This document shows, piece by piece, positions 62,719-64,000 of a stretch of 64,000 nt of DNA. Source of the DNA: Zoogloea dura (GTDB lineage Bacteria; Pseudomonadota; Gammaproteobacteria; Burkholderiales; Rhodocyclaceae); the NCBI RefSeq assembly GCF_012927165.1, contig NZ_JABBGA010000016.1, positions 1-64,000 on the forward strand. The letters are read 5' to 3'. The stretch's first letter is position 1. Each line of letters begins with the position of its first letter. Made by a program: the position numbers and the translations under genes. The notes below the pieces were generated by a model. It worked only from the letters and a program-made list of their open reading frames with translations. It was not told where the DNA came from and did not search any database.

Positions 62719-64000
62719 TCAGCCGGTCCTACCCGAGCGCTTGTCGCTGCGGTACTGGAACTGCCCCCGACGCAGCTTGAGCAGTCGCGCTGCGGCGGAC
62801 AGGTTGCCGCCGCTGCGTTCCAGGGCGGCGTCGATGAGCAGGGATTCGACTTCGTCCAGGGACAGCCCGGCATCCAGGATGCCGTCGATGAGGCGTGACG
62901 GCGGTGCCGCCGGAGAGGCCGCGGCGGCTGGCGCCGAACCGTGCGCGGCGGCCGGTGGGTCTGCCGGGGCGAAGGTGTTGGGCACCTGTTCCCCGCCCGA
63001 GAACAGGTGCTCGACATCAATGCTGCCGTGGTCTTCGGCGAGGATGACGGCACGTTCGATGATGTTCTCGAGCTCCCGGATGTTGCCCGGCCAGTCGTAG
63101 GCCCGCAGCTTCTCGCTGGCGTTCTGGGTGAGGCCGGCAATGTGCTTGGCGAAGCGGCCGGCGTAGCGCTTGACGAAGGCGTCCACCAGTAGCGGGATGT
63201 CCTCCAGGCGCTCCCGCAGGGGCGGGATCTTGACCGGGAAGACGTTAAGGCGGAAGAACAGATCCTCGCGGAAGCGCCCGGCCTCGACCTCGCTGCGCAG
63301 ATCCCGGTTGGTGGCGGCGATGATGCGAACATCCACCTGGCGCAGCTGGGTGTCGCCGACCCGCTCCAGTTCGCCTTCCTGCAGGACCCGCAGCAGCTTG
63401 CCCTGGGCGTGCAGGGGCAGGCTGCTGATCTCGTCCAGGAACAGGGTGCCGCCGCTGGCCCGCTCGAAGCGCCCCGGCCGTGACACAGTGGCGCCGGTGA
63501 AGGCACCTTTCTCCACCCCGAACAGCTCCGCCTCGACCAGCTCGTGGGGGATGGCCGCGCAGTTGATCGACACAAAGGGCTTGCCGGTGCGCGGGCCGAT
63601 GGCGTGCAGGGCCTTGGAGAAGCGCTCCTTGCCGACGCCGCTCTCCCCGGTGAGCAGCACCGTGGCGTCGGTGGGGGCGACCCGCTTGATCAGGTAGGCC
63701 ACCGTGTTGAAGCTGCTGGAGGCGCCGATCAGGTCGGGCAGGCTGCGGTTGACCTCCGTGTCGCCGGCCGCGGGGGCGCTGCGCGTCCCGCGCCGCTTGG
63801 GGACGGTGACGAAGTCCTCCACCTGCAGGAAGCGCAGATGGGCCTCCGCGTCATCGCATTCCTCCAGGGGCTGGCCGATGACCCGGCAGCGGGCATGGCC
63901 CATGGCCACGCATTCGATCTCCCGCCACAGGATGGGCCGCCCCATCAGGGCCGTGGTGAAGCCGGTGGCGTAGCCGGTCATCATCCAGCAGGCGGGCGAG
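62719..64000 (-). CDS. Sigma-54-dependent activator with V4R sensor domain, partial
   Basis: The frame runs off the right end; 427 C-terminal residues are seen. The visible start (SPACWMMTGYATGF, residues EIECVAMGHARCRVIG) is the end of a V4R domain, the sensor of XylR/DmpR/TbuT-type regulators of phenol or toluene catabolism. Then a linker, the AAA+ domain with Walker A GESGVGKE, the sigma-54 contact loop GAFTGA, Walker B GGTLFLDEI, an arginine-finger region, and a C-terminal Fis-type helix-turn-helix (NLSAAARLLKLRRGQFQYRS). It should activate an aromatic-degradation operon, which would lie beyond the window. An Ala/Pro-rich linker precedes the DNA-binding domain. Confidence 0.9.
   Translation of the reverse strand, partial: SPACWMMTGYATGFTTALMGRPILWREIECVAMGHARCRVIGQPLEECDDAEAHLRFLQVEDFVTVPKRRGTRSAPAAGDTEVNRSLPDLIGASSSFNTVAYLIKRVAPTDATVLLTGESGVGKERFSKALHAIGPRTGKPFVSINCAAIPHELVEAELFGVEKGAFTGATVSRPGRFERASGGTLFLDEISSLPLHAQGKLLRVLQEGELERVGDTQLRQVDVRIIAATNRDLRSEVEAGRFREDLFFRLNVFPVKIPPLRERLEDIPLLVDAFVKRYAGRFAKHIAGLTQNASEKLRAYDWPGNIRELENIIERAVILAEDHGSIDVEHLFSGGEQVPNTFAPADPPAAAHGSAPAAAASPAAPPSRLIDGILDAGLSLDEVESLLIDAALERSGGNLSAAARLLKLRRGQFQYRSDKRSGRTG

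Overview
The window reads as a chromosome segment of a high-G+C betaproteobacterium, most likely of the Rhodocyclales (Azospira/Dechlorosoma-like). This is an inference from the gene set (complete gsp type II secretion operon, PEP-CTERM protein, FNR with divergent hemN, Cu-ATPase with CopZ, hpnCDE, a V4R-type sigma-54 activator) and from the protein sequences. Nearly all genes from about 8.48 kb to the right end have strongly G/C-biased composition (for example 43 of 60 bases at 13021-13080).

The first 8.4 kb are different (for example 26 of 60 G+C at 2701-2760) and look like an acquired island. It holds the end of an IS3-like insertion sequence at the left edge, a lysA gene whose 3' end has been replaced by that IS, its divergent activator lysR, and a two-gene RADAR anti-phage system: rdrA (P-loop ATPase) and rdrB (a 921-residue adenosine deaminase with all zinc and catalytic motifs). 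The rdrA frame breaks in a run of six G residues at 5008-5013. Re-reading one base there joins it to a second frame that ends in an ATGA overlap with rdrB, so rdrA is a recent one-base mutant, a sequencing artefact or a frameshifting gene.

8.5-11.7 kb: two half-size YeeE/YedE permease proteins, a FadL-type outer membrane channel and a PEP-CTERM exported protein. 11.8-23.9 kb: transaldolase and a compact twelve-gene type II secretion operon gspC to gspN, all on the minus strand and mostly overlapping by 4 nt. 24-30 kb: a Tat/lipoprotein-type intradiol dioxygenase homologue, TruC, a COG4389 membrane protein, a soluble receptor-tip protein paired with a flavodiiron-like ODP protein, SirB2 and FNR. 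30.7-36.3 kb: hemN behind a good FNR box, a TauE/SafE-like protein, the CopA-type ATPase, CopZ and inorganic pyrophosphatase.

36.3-46.1 kb: mainly housekeeping genes (BaiN-like flavoprotein, a DUF748 giant envelope protein, pterin dehydratase, a TPR-like protein, SmpB, RatA, RnfH, a DUF4124 protein, GuaB). 46.2-54.4 kb: an orphan ABC ATPase, the squalene genes hpnC-hpnD-hpnE, and divergently an ABC ATPase/FtsX permease/AttH-type lipocalin operon. 54.4-57 kb: two paralogous periplasmic binding proteins sharing a conserved upstream element. Then come clpB behind a textbook sigma-32 promoter, a TetR-controlled MFS/oxidoreductase operon with a perfect 20-bp palindrome, and the 3' part of an NtrC-type activator with a V4R sensor domain that runs off the right end. 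No rRNA, tRNA or CRISPR array was seen.
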